A stretch of DNA of 64,000 nt from Sanderia malayensis. Its lineage: Eukaryota; Cnidaria; Scyphozoa; Semaeostomeae; Pelagiidae. Positions within the stretch are counted from its first letter, which is position 1; every line of letters starts with the position of its first letter. Below, piece by piece: positions 1 through 11,594 of the stretch. The stretch is from positions 62,001-126,000 of the forward strand of contig RQOL01000684.1 in assembly GCA_013076295.1 (NCBI GenBank), written 5' to 3'. The notes under the pieces are model-generated. The model worked only from the letters and a program-made list of their open reading frames with translations, searched no databases and had not been told where the DNA came from. The position numbers were made by a program, and so were the translations under genes.

Positions 1-149
1 TGCTATGTTGCTGTTTCCTTTTCCAGGGCCTATCAGCTATGTAAAAGCTCTGTTTACCTGTCACAAAAAGCCAACTATCTCATGATACCACAATCCAAAA
101 AACGTGTAAAATATTTTAATAGGTGTTAAGACCTCAGTGGGACTTCTAT
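1..149. other. unassigned flank of the satellite array
   Basis: No gene, RNA or repeat was recognised here. The 184 bp satellite begins at about 150, and the sequence to the left of it does not match the repeat unit. Confidence 0.4.
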
Positions 150-2657
150 AGATTTGTCTCAAAATGATCAGAAGGCCCTAATTAGTAGGTTTTGACTATT
201 TGTTGGCCAAATTTCGGTCTATTTCGAAATGTCAATTTGGCAATATGCACGTCCATGGAGGATAGATAAAGTAATTCACTGGTTGCGGCCACCTCTCGGG
301 ACCAACTTCTGAACCAATTGTCCTAGAGAGCTGAAACGTGTCTCAAAATGATCAGAAAGCCCTAATTAGTAGGTTTCGACTATTTGTTGGCCAAATTTCG
401 GTCTATTTCAAAATGTCAATTTGGCATTATGCACGTCCATGGAGTATAGATAAAGTAATTCACTGGTTGCGGCCACCTCTCGGGACCAACTTCTGAACCA
501 ATTGTCCTAGAGAGCTGAAACTTGTCTCAAAATGATCAGAAGGCCCTAATTAGTAGGTTTCGACTATTTATTTACCAAATTATTGTTTATTTCAAAATGT
601 CAATTTGGCAATATGCACGTCCATGGAGGATAGATAAAGTAATTCACTGGTTGCGGCCACCTCTCGGGACCAACTTCTGAACCAAATGTCCTAGAGAGCT
701 GAAACTTGTCTCAAAATGATCACAAGGCCCTAATTAGTAGGTTTCGGCTATTTGTTGGCCAAATTTCGGTCTATTTCAAAATGTCAATTTGGCATTATGC
801 ACGTCTATGGAGGATAGATAAAGTAATTCACTGGTTGCGGCCACCTCTCGGGACCAACTTCTGAACCAATTGTCCTAGAGAGCTGAAAGTTGTCTCAAAA
901 TGATCAGAAGGCCCTAATTAGTAGGTTTCGACTATTTGTTGGCGAAATTTCGGTCTATTTCAAAATGTCAATTTGGCATTATGCACGTGCATGGAGGATA
1001 GATAAAGTAATTCACTGGTTGCGGCCACCTCTCGGGACCAACTTTTGAACCAAATATTCTAGAGAGCTGAAACTTGTCTCAAAATGATCACAAGGCCCTA
1101 ATTAGTAGATTTCCATTATTTATTTGCCAAATTTTTGTTTATTTCAAAATGTCAATTTGGCAATATGCACGTCCATGGAGGATAGATAAAGTAATTCACT
1201 GGTTGCGGCCACCTCTCCGGACCAACTTCTGAACCAATTGTCCTAGAGAGCTGAAAGTTGTCTCAAAACGATCAGAAGGCCCTAATTAGTAGGTTTCGAC
1301 TAATTGTTGGCCAAATTTCGGTCTATTTCAAAATGTCAATTTGGCATTATGCACGTCCATGGAGGATAGATAAAGTAATTCACTGGTTGCGGCCACCTCT
1401 CGGGACCAACTTCTGAACCAATTGTCCTAGAGAGCTGAAACTTGTCTCAAAATAATCAGAAGGCCCTAATTAGTAGGTTTGGACTATTTGTTGGCCAAAT
1501 TTCTGTTTCTTTCAAAATGTCACTTTGGCAATATGCACGTCCATGGAGTATAGATAAAGTGATTCACTGGTTGCGGCCACCTCTCGGGACCAACTTTTGA
1601 ACCAAATATCCTAGAGAGCTGAAACTTGTCTCAAAATGATCACAAGGCTCTAATTAGTAGATCTCCATTATTTATTTGCCAAATTTTTGTTTATTTCAAA
1701 ATGTCAGTTTGGCAATATGCACGTCCATGGAGGATAGATAAAGTAATTCACTGGTTGCGGCCACCTCTCGGGACCAACTTCTGAACCAAATGTCCTAGAG
1801 AGCTGAAACTTGTCTCAAAATGATCAAAAGGCTCTAATTAGTAGGTTTGGGCTATTTGTTGGCCAAATTTCTGTTTATTTCAAAATGTCATTTTGGCAAT
1901 ATGCACGTCCATGGAGTATAGATAAAGTGATTCACTGGTTGCGGCCACCTCTCGGGACCAACTTTTGAACCAATTGTCCTAGAGAGCTGAAACGTGTCTC
2001 AAAATGATCAGAAAGCCCTAATTAGTAGGTTTCGACTATTTGTTTGCCAAATTATTGTTTATTTCAAAATGTCAATTTGGCAATATGCACGTCCATGGAG
2101 GATAGATAAAGTAATTCACTGGTTGCGGCCACCTCTCGGGACCAACTTCTGAACCAAATGTCCTAGAGAGCTGAAACTTGTCTCAAAATGATCACAAGGC
2201 CCTAATTAGTAGGTTTCGACTATTTGTTGGCCAAATTTCGGTCTATTTCAAAATGTCAATTTGGCATTATGCACGTCCATGGAGGATAGATAAAGTAGCT
2301 AATTCACTGGTTGCGGCCACCTCTCGGGACCAACTTTTGAACCAAATATCCTAGAGAGCTGAAACTTGTCTGAAAATGATCAGAAGGCCCTAATTAGTAG
2401 GTTTCGACTATTTTTTGGCCAAATTTGTGTCTATTTCAAAATGTCAATTTGGCAATATGCACGTCCATGGAGGATAGATAAAGTAATTCACTGGTTGCGG
2501 CCACCTCTCGGGGCCAACTTTTGAACCAATTGTCCCAGAGAGCTGAAATTTGTCTCAAAATGATCAGAAGGCCCTAATTAGTAGGTTTCGACATTGTCCC
2601 AGAGAGCTGAAACTTGTCTCAAAATGATCAGAAGGCCCTAATTAGTAGGTTTCGACT
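150..2657. repeat. 184 bp tandem satellite array (~13.6 copies)
   Basis: The motif ggttgcggccacctctc recurs at 281, 465, 649, 833, 1017, 1201, 1385, 1569, 1753, 1937, 2121, 2309 and 2493. The spacing is exactly 184 bp every time except one 188 bp step, caused by a 4-base insertion near 2297. Copies differ by scattered substitutions. A divergent variant (gatttccattatttatttgcc-like) occurs at 1108 and 1660, 552 bp or three units apart, which hints at higher-order structure. The array ends in two truncated 3' fragments at about 2530-2657. Both strands carry stops throughout, so it is non-coding. It lies about 470 bp upstream of the TM9SF2 start codon. Confidence 0.95.
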
Positions 2658-3125
2658 GGATTCGGTGTGGTTTTTGAATAAGTCTCAGACATATAATTGG
2701 GTAGTTCTAATCGCTGTACCCACCATGACCCCATGACCATCAGATCTAGAACCCAATGTACGACCCCTGCTGCAAAAGCTACCCAATTTCCATTATTTTT
2801 ACTGTAACCATCGTATCGAAGTCAAAGTCACTGATGTGAAGTAGGAAACGCTGCTTGGTGAGTATGTGAATAGAAATAAATGTTTTTCAAGTAACCAATA
2901 TTTTTTAAAAACGTGCATGGACACGCAACGCAAGTGTAGCAAATTTGAAACAAGACGTTTTTTGTTTTTTTCTTTCTTTATACACGTTGTTATTTTGCTG
3001 TTTCTGGACAGGGAGCCTATTTTGTGACGTGGCTTGGTTAAAACGTCAACGATCCCACGATGCATCACTTTGCGCTTTGCTTTCGCATGCATTTGTTAAA
3101 CTCTATTTGAAAAACCAGCCCTAAA
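2658..3125 (+). other. upstream region of the TM9SF2 gene
   Basis: Non-coding spacer between the satellite and the first TM9SF2 codon. It should contain the promoter and 5' UTR. I saw no convincing TATA box or initiator, and a 5' UTR intron cannot be excluded. The open frame on the minus strand at 2799-3092 has no recognisable domain. Confidence 0.4.
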
Positions 3126-6100
3126 ATGGATAATAAAAAGTACATTTTAACATGCGTAATTTCATATTTATGCTTTGTTGCTGATAGTTTCTATTTGCCT
3201 GGGCTTGCACCAGTATCTTACTGCAAGAAGGGGCATGAGAAGCTTAACTGCGATGTGAGTAGCAACTTGTGATTTCACAAAATATTTATGTCGTCTGAAA
3301 CTTAGGCCAATTGTTGTCTTGCTTGCCTGCTGCAAGGGAGTGGAGCTCATTATTACTTTTCTACATTTGTCTGCAGAGATTGCACGTGTATGTTTTTCAG
3401 AACTTGCACAATAAATTTTGTAAGATTAATTTTACAAGTACATAGTGCGAGGCTTCCTTTCATTTCAATGCCGCGTAATGTTTTAGGTTAGCCTTACCTT
3501 GTTTTGCAAAGCTGTTTTATTTAGTCTTGTAAAAAGTTTGCAGGTAGTTAATTTAATTTTTTATCTATTTCAGTCAAAGATTCATCTTTTTGTTAATTCA
3601 TTGGACTCCGTGGAATCAGTGATTCCTTATGAATATAGCAAGTAAGTGTTGGAAATTTTTTAAATTTTTGAAGCTATAATATAAAGACTGGGTTTGTCCA
3701 ATTTATTGAAGACGAAGGTACCTATATGGTACTTAAGTTGGAGAATTAATACCAAAACCATTAGTTGTTTCTCTGTTATCTGTTCAAATTGAATCCCATT
3801 TGATGCACTACCACTTGTTCATCATTTAGAATGAACAAGACATCAAGTGAAACTTTTTAGGAGAACATTACTCAGATCCTAGCAACCATTTTTGTATCAA
3901 TAATGAAATCTTGTTGCAAAAATGAAGCTCACATAACCATATTTACTTTGGAACACAATGTTATTACTGACAAATTTTGCAATTGTTCTGTTTATATGCA
4001 TAATAGAACTCCGAACAAAGACAACAGGTTTTTTTTATTGTTGCGTCAAGTTTCTTGCTATAATGCAATCGTCAGAAAATTAATATTTTACTCTATTTGT
4101 TGTATTGAGTGTAAAGTCCTCCCTTTAAGAGACTGCATTTTATGAAAATGAAGTCTGATTTTGCCAAATAAAGCATCTTCCTACAAGATAATCTTGAGGC
4201 TCATACAGCCACAGGCTATTTGAGAAAAGAACACTTGTATTATATATTTTATTTTCGTTGAGGATATATTCAAAGCTGTGAATTGTTTAGTAAGATAGAT
4301 AATGAAGATAGATAAACCCATGGAACCCATGAACAACATAAAAAAATAATTTTGTATTTGTCGAAAAAATGCATTTTCACATGGGAAACAATCAGGTGGT
4401 TTTTGTTTAGGCTTGGGTTTAGGGTTAGGGTCAGGGTTAATTAGGCAAAAAACAGAAATTAAACTAAATATTTCATCTAGATAAGTCAGTTTTGTGAATG
4501 AGTCACTCTTTAAGAGATGTTTTCTACCTATATATGTAAACATATTTATACCAAATAAGAAATGCTGCCTACACCAGCATACAGTGCTTGATGTACAAAG
4601 TACAGAATATTTATAGTAGAAGAGTAAAGAATGAAGTTCCACCCTTTGTGTCTCTGAGGTTTGTGGCAGAGCACTTGTCAAACTTACGATGAGTGAATGA
4701 TGTTAATTATGTCTCTTTATTTTGCAATTTTGTAGGTTTGATTTTTGTGCAGTTCCTGGAAATGAGCCATCTCCCTCAGAAAACCTTGGTCAAGTTGTCT
4801 TTGGTGAAAGAATTAGACCATCTGCTTATAATGTGAGATGTTCTTACTTTCGCTGTAGAGTAGCTATTGCTTGAAATATCTGCATAATTTGCGACACTAC
4901 TCTTCACATCTTGGTATTTTATAATTGTTTGTTTTTAGTTGACATTTGGAGAAGAATCGCAGTGTGTTGAGCTTTGCGAGAAGAAATATGATAAAAAGAA
5001 CGCTGATGACATTACGAAAATAGATTTCCTCAGACAAAGAATACTTCACAACTACCAGCACCATTGGTATATCTTTCAACTATATTACCTTGTTATTTTG
5101 TTCCATACAGATGTCCAAATGTTTGTGGGTTCCTATTTAGGATTTTGGGTTACAGTAATGAAAAATTATTTAACAATAAAAGTTTTGTGGAATTCCTATA
5201 TGATGAATTTAATCTTGTACTGAAGCAAAATATACTTTGTTGTACTAAGTATATATAAAGTATATTAATGAAGACCACAATTTATGCTAATACTAAGTTT
5301 CATGCTCCTATGAACAAGCATCAGTTGGTAATAAATGTTATACTATTAATCTCTACTCTCATGAGTGTTAATATCTCTCAATTAAATAAGGGTCTATTCT
5401 AAAGAAGTATAAAGTATGTTATGTAGCAGTTGGAGGGACCAGATGTGTATTTATTCATGCAAGGAGGGTCATTATACTAAGAGGTCTGATATATAATGCT
5501 TTCACTGGGGTTGAGACTCAGCTCTGTTTTCTTGTATTGTAGGATTGTTGACAACATGCCTATAACTTGGTGCTATGAAGTTTCAGATGAAGAAAAGAAG
5601 TACTGTTCGGCTGGTTTTCCTATTGGATGTTTTGTTACACCACAGAATGTGCCCAGGGATGCTTGTGTTATAAGTGTGAGCTTTTTAGAGTTTTTTAGAT
5701 ACACGTTTCTAAGGTTTTTAGATACGAGTTACAAGATCAAAAGGCAAAATTTAGAAGATGATTTGAATGGGTTCAGTGCATGCTAAAGCTTTTGAAAAAG
5801 CTATTCAAACTAGTACAGAGGTGTACAATGTACAGAGTACAATGTACAGTGTACAAAGTACATTGTACAGAGTACATTGAGCACCTGATCTACAAAATGC
5901 AGAGTACAATGTACAGTGTACAGTGCTCAAAGTACAGGAAGATTAATTTTCCGTAATTCTGAGTTTTATGCCAGAGCATTTGTCATACAAACTACACCAG
6001 CTTTTTACTTTTCTGTACTATTTGCTATGCATGTATATTTATTTATTGTTGTGTTTCTTTGCAGAACAAGTTCAACAAAGCAAACACATACTATATTTTC

Positions 6101-9100
6101 AACCATGTAGACATTACAATTAAATATCATAATGGTGACGGACAAGAATGGGCTGGAGCAAGACTTTTGTCTGCTAAGATAGACCCAAGAAGGTAATGGC
6201 TGTAATTTCTTGATTAAACGCCCTCTCGAATAGATGCATTATCGAATAGACGCCTTCTCGAATAGACGCCTGTTCCTGAATAAGAGCTCCCTAAGAAGTC
6301 CAGGAGTTATTCAATCATTGAGTGTGTTTTGTTTCAGTATTGACCATTCGTCTACGACAACTTGTTCGAAAGCATCTAGTGCAAAGGGAATCATGGCAAC
6401 TGACATTGAAGATGGATTTAAGATTAAATACACCTACTCCGTGAAATATATTGTAAGTTGATGTTAACGCAATACATTTCGTAATTTATTTGATGGTTGT
6501 GTGCCTTGTCATCATGGTCTAACAAAGAGTACAGAGACGTGGAGCGGAATGCCATGTAAACATAGGATTGAAAGTTAGGGTGAACTGAAAAATTTGCCAA
6601 GATTGATGATATGAGACTTTTAATTGACGTTATTAGATCCCCTTGGCAAGTTGAGGAAAGTTTTGAAAATAAATGATGGATGAGTTCTTCACTTGAATTT
6701 TCTGACTTCCAAGGGATTTGAACTCTAACTCATGGATGTATCTTATGCGGGTCCGTTGCTTTACCAGCTGCTCTATTTGCCCACCACCACCCCAAATTAC
6801 TTGGTACATTATATAGCTAACAAGCTCACCCCAAAGGTCTCGAGTTCAAAGCCCGTTGCGAGTGTACAGATTTTATTTCGTGCGTTTTTCAAATCAACCT
6901 TTGGCAAGAAGTAAAAACCATTGATCACTTTGCATGTATCGAACCCTTGGCAAGTTGAGGAAATTTTTGAAAATAAAGTATGCATAATTTTTTAGCTTGT
7001 ATCTTCTGACCTTCGTGGGATTTGAACTCTAACTGCCAGATTTGTCTTCTGCGGGATCCGTTGCTTTACCAGCTGCTCTATTTGCCCTCCTCCACCCCCA
7101 ATTACTTGGTACATTATATAGTTAACTAGCTCACCCCAAAGGTCTCGAGTTCGAAGCCCGTTACGAGTGTACAGATTTTATTTCGTGCCTCTTTCGAATC
7201 AACCTTTGGCGAGAAATAAAACCATGACCCACTTTGCGTGTATCGAACTTGATAGTTCACTGCTCTGCTGAGCATGAAATCAGGATTCGTGTGCAAATTA
7301 ATCTATTGTTTCTTTTGTTAGACTTTGCATGCCATTAACTCCCTTGTATCTATTGTTGAAGTCACGCGCCTTATGGAGTTTTTTGACAAACCTTGAGAGC
7401 GTATTTTGACAATATTTTGATAAACCTTGTCTATCGTTGAATTATGTAGGAGGATAACACATTGAAATGGGCATCTCGATGGGATTACATTTTGGATTCA
7501 ATGCCCCATACAAGGATTCATTGGTTCAGGTAATTGTTTTCCCTCCTACATTCATCAATTCCTATTACTTCTATAGTTTTTCATATATAATCAATTTATA
7601 CTAACTCTTATTTTATATATATTTTAAACTAGGTCTCGTCTCATCTCATGTTTAGTTACGTTGTGTACTCAGTTTGTTATATTTTATACTGATTTGAACT
7701 ATATCTTCTCTCTATCGACCTCTCATATGTCTCATGTCATATTCAGTTACGTTGTGTACTCAGTTTAAACTATGTCTCCTTTACCATTGATCTCTCATAA
7801 GTACCTCTTTACTTTCTCAGTAATTGCACATCCTTATTACATGGAATGTACTATGAGATAGCTTATGATTTCTCTCGATTTTTCTTTAAATAGCATCATG
7901 AATTCGCTTGTCATTGTTCTCTTTCTCTCTGGTATGGTTGGCATGATTCTACTGAGAACATTACATCGTGATATCGCAAGATACAACCAACTCACTGACG
8001 CCGGCGGCGTAAGTAATTATGTTGTGAATATGCGCATTATTATTCTTCTACCTATTCTTTTTAAAAGATTGTTTATTATAAGGAAATGGGCGTATATTTT
8101 ATTCGGGTTACTAATTGAGTTTCAGCGCCACTGTTTCTTAATATTAACCAACAATGTTTCGAGTAAACGCCGGAGCATTTAATAAAGATTTGGGTCTTGA
8201 ACGAGGCGTTTATTAGAGAGGATGTTTTAAGGAATTCGGCTTTTATTCAACGCATCATGATAGTTGACAATGGTTGATGAGTGTTTATTTGAATATTTTC
8301 TGTTTTGTTGAAAACACAGGAGGAAGCTGCGCAAGAAGAGTTCGGTTGGAAACTTGTCCATGGAGATGTGTTCCGCCCACCCAGCTGTGGAATGCTTCTG
8401 TCTGTATGTGTTGGAGTTGGCTCACAGATTGGCATTATGGTCTCAGTCACACTAGGTCAGTGTTCTACTATTGATTTTTTCATCGCAAATATATAATGCT
8501 ATCATTCAACGTTGTCTTGTATAGACGTGGTTCCATAGCAAGATCACGTTAACAGTCACCCTAGAGCACCACCTTTAGACGAACCCACGATACTTATCAT
8601 TTTTATGCTTTCTTTACAGTGTTTGCCTGTCTTGGATTCCTTTCACCAGCAAATAGAGGTGCTCTAATGACCTGCGTATTGGTATGTTTGATTTAATCCT
8701 GGGTTTATTATAGTGTGTTTAATTTAGTTGCACTCAGCCTATAGCCTAAACTTGCCTGAAATATCAGTATAGATTACAGGGTAAATTAACATCATTGTTA
8801 TATTTTCACTGTTCAAGTTTTTCCCTTTTACCTTACAGGTTCTGTTTGTATTTCTTGGAACTGTTGGTGGTTACATCGCCTCCAGAGTGTATAAAAGTAC
8901 ATAAGTCATTTTTACTACTATACGTTTAACTGCTATATTATACAGCTCTCTTCTGAGCATGAAGACTGATGATACACTGTGTCTTTTCTTTCAGTGATCG
9001 GAGGGGAGCGCTGGAAGACGAATGTCCTTTTAACATCCTTCTTATTCCCTGGGTATGTCACATTATGTATATTTTATATCAATCATTATCTGAATTTCCA

Positions 9101-10851
9101 ACTCTTGCATCCTTTGATTTACAGTTTTTGCCATGCGACATCGATCTGCAAGTTATTTAATTATTTTGCGAGCTAATTACGACTCTTCTGTTTCTTGTTT
9201 CAGAATTGTGTTTGGTATTTTTTTCATTTTGAATCTGGCCTTGTGGGCCAAAGGATCTTCTGCTGCCGTGCCTTTTACGACGTTGCTCGCCCTGCTTGCA
9301 TTGTGGTAAGCATATTCATGCTAGATCCATCGGATTGATTGGAAAATACCTTTTAAAAGCAAGTTCATTCGTCAATATTTTCTTTTCTATTTTCAGGTTT
9401 GGTGTTTCTGTTCCCCTCACGTTCCTTGGAGCGTATCTCGGCTTCAAGAAAAAGGTACTGTTTGTAATTTCCGATTGCATTGGTTTCTACATGGTTAGCA
9501 ACCATAGGCAATTGCATCTTTGAATAATGAGAAGCCAAGATTGAAGAAATTTATTGATTAATCTTGCAATTGATTCTGCTAGGTAGCAGAATAATTTATT
9601 AATTTATTGCTTCATTTATTTTATCTATTTATATATTTTAGCCTCTTGAGCCTCCTGTCAGAACGAACCAGATTCCAAGACAAGTTCCAGAGCAGGTAAA
9701 TGAATGCTCCCGCCTTTATCACCCCTTTATTCTCTATCCCATCAAATAAATTCAACATAAAAGACTCTTAAAAATGCGCTTCTCAACTTTGGAAGCTAAT
9801 CTCTTGATGATTCATAGGTATATTGTAACAAGATATCATATACTACAATGAAAATGTAGTGATATATTAATAGTTTAATGTAAATTTATTTTTAGAGCAT
9901 CTACACACGTCCTTTGCCAACTATTCTTATGGGTGGAATTTTACCTTTTGGCTGCATCTTCATTCAATTGTTTTTCATCTTGAATAGCATCTGGTAAGGG
10001 AACGTATTTTCAATTTACCAGCGATATGATCTCCTTCACTGTATACCATGCAATATCTATTCACATGCAATATCTATTATCTGTGCAGCATATACTAGTA
10101 GCCTAAGCTGTTAATGTTTCATTTCAGGTCTCATCAAATCTACTACATGTTTGGTTTTCTATTTGTCGTGTTCATCATCTTAATGATTACATGCTCTGAA
10201 ACAGCCATTCTTCTATGCTACTTCCATCTCTGTGCCGAGGTAAGCTGGTCATTCACTTCCCCCCTACATCTCCCCTTTCTCCCTCTATATCTCTCCCCTC
10301 TCCCTCTATATATCTCTCTCCCCCTTTCTCAACAACACACCGCTATTCATTAGATAAATTAATCTTGTATATATTGACAGCACTCTAATACACACTCCAA
10401 TGTTTGTTGTTATAAAGGATTACAGGTGGTGGTGGAGATCTTGGCTCACTGGTGGTTGTACGGGCCTGTATTTATTCATCTATGCTATTCATTACTTTGC
10501 TACCAAATTGACAATAACCGGTGCAACCAGCACGTTCCTCTATTTTGGTTACACGTCTATCATGGTTCTACTTTTCGTTCTACTAACCGGTAAGTTAGAA
10601 TAATTCGTTTCTTCGCTGCGATCCCAGGGACATGGGGCCGGGGCGCATTGGTCCAATCTGTGATTTGTTCCCTACTCTGTGCATAGCTTGAATCTGAATT
10701 ATTTCAATCTTAAGACACATGTTTTGTAAATGTGTTTCTACTGATTAATGATTCATTGATTGTTGTTTTTATATTTATTTCAGGGACAATTGGATTTGTG
10801 GCTTGCCTGATTTTTATATACAAAATCTACGGTGCAGTTAAAGTCGATTAA
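3126..10851 (+). CDS. TM9SF2: transmembrane 9 superfamily member 2 (nonaspanin), 20 exons
   Basis: Nine-pass membrane protein of the Golgi and endosome system, belonging to a family linked to membrane-protein trafficking and glycosylation. The spliced product is 656 residues, close to the ~660 of vertebrate TM9SF2. It starts with a signal peptide and the family motif FYLPGLAPVSYC, then a luminal domain (SLDSVESVIPYEYSKFDFC, GFPIGCFVT, IFNHVDI). Nine hydrophobic segments follow (IMNSLVIVLFLSGM, FLSPANRGALMTC, GGILPFGCIFIQLFFILNS, WSHQIYYMFGFLF), and it ends in KIYGAVKVD, the family C-terminal KxD signal. Exons: 3126-3254, 3574-3641, 4736-4832, 4939-5066, 5543-5675, 6065-6192, 6338-6452, 7450-7529, 7894-8008, 8320-8455, 8620-8681, 8839-8896, 8995-9052, 9204-9305, 9397-9454, 9642-9695, 9896-9993, 10128-10239, 10418-10589, 10784-10851. 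Lengths total 1971 nt with all phases consistent. The orthologue call (TM9SF2 rather than TM9SF4) rests on the luminal motifs. Confidence 0.96.
5809..5935. repeat. TGTAC-rich simple repeat in TM9SF2 intron 5
   Basis: Degenerate direct and inverted copies of gtacaatgtacag and gtacagagtacatt. Because GTAC is self-complementary, the tract can fold on itself in several registers. It lies between exons 5 and 6 and has no coding content. Confidence 0.8.
6638..7250 (-). mobile_element. two tandem tRNA-derived SINE-like copies
   Basis: Two ~305 bp direct copies (6638-6941 and 6941-7250) lie in TM9SF2 intron 7. Read on the minus strand, each contains a tRNA-like head with an A box (tagagcagctggtaaagc) and a B box (agagttcaaatccca), at 6715-6785 and 7016-7086. 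This is the hallmark of a tRNA-derived SINE with an internal pol III promoter. The rest of the unit is shared, including a second ggtctcgagttc segment and a gtgtacagattttatttcgtgc block. Both are fully inside the intron. The parent tRNA was not determined, and no TSD or A-tail was confirmed. Confidence 0.75.
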
Positions 10852-11594
10852 TTAATACACGAATAACACAACAGCAACATATTGCAAAAAGTTCCAAGTT
10901 GATATGCAGAAAGCGTAAGATTCTTATTCGATATTTGAATTCTTTTAAAACTGCGTAACATTTCATCCTTAGAGGTTTATTTTGTTTTCAATGTGAATTT
11001 AATTTAAAACATTCCAACATCATTATCATTGTCTGGCTGCATTTTTAATGATGTTTCGTGGATTTGTTCCATGTGATTATGATTCGTTGTTCTGTAGGCT
11101 TTTTCCATCGTCTTTAAATATTCGTGTTTATTATCCTTTGGTTATTATTAGTAATATTTTCGTAAGCGAAGTTGGTCATCACTATAAAGTTGGAGTGTTG
11201 GTTGTACAACTGTTGCCTATCATCATGATATTGTAAGGTAACAAGGAGTATGCAGTCCTGAATAATATCGTTTATTGAGAATCTTAAATTTCTGACAGAT
11301 CGTTTATGATAATTGAGCTAAACCAGGATTAGTAATTTAGTGCACCGTTTCATATATTGATTTATGTCAGCTTTTCTTTTATTATAGTTGTATTTATTGC
11401 AAATTTAATGGAATTTAATTTTTCTGCGCTTGTAATTGTAACAGTTCTGAGATCTGCAAGTCCTTGCATTCCAAAGATGTCAATATGATGATGGGTTTGT
11501 CAAGAAAGAACATGACCAGGCCAACTCCCAGGTATCTTTGTTCTGTTTATCCCTCTTTCATAATGCAATGTTAAATCAATCATCTTTGACTTCA
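10852..11594 (+). other. TM9SF2 3' flank / 3' UTR region
   Basis: AT-rich and without a supported gene. It should include the TM9SF2 3' UTR. I did not find a canonical AATAAA close to the stop codon. The short plus-strand open frame at 11048-11236 has no recognisable domain. Confidence 0.4.

Noticed and set aside
150..2657. CRISPR array
   Set aside because: The units are contiguous 184 bp tandem repeats without unique spacers, in an animal genome.
4181..4681. 166-codon minus-strand open frame
   Set aside because: It lies inside TM9SF2 intron 2, has no recognisable domain, and its proline-rich centre is just the translation of a telomere-like simple repeat.
7016..7086. Functional tRNA gene
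   Set aside because: A and B boxes are present but the stems are imperfect, and the same sequence occurs in a second adjacent copy as part of a 305 bp unit, which points to a SINE.
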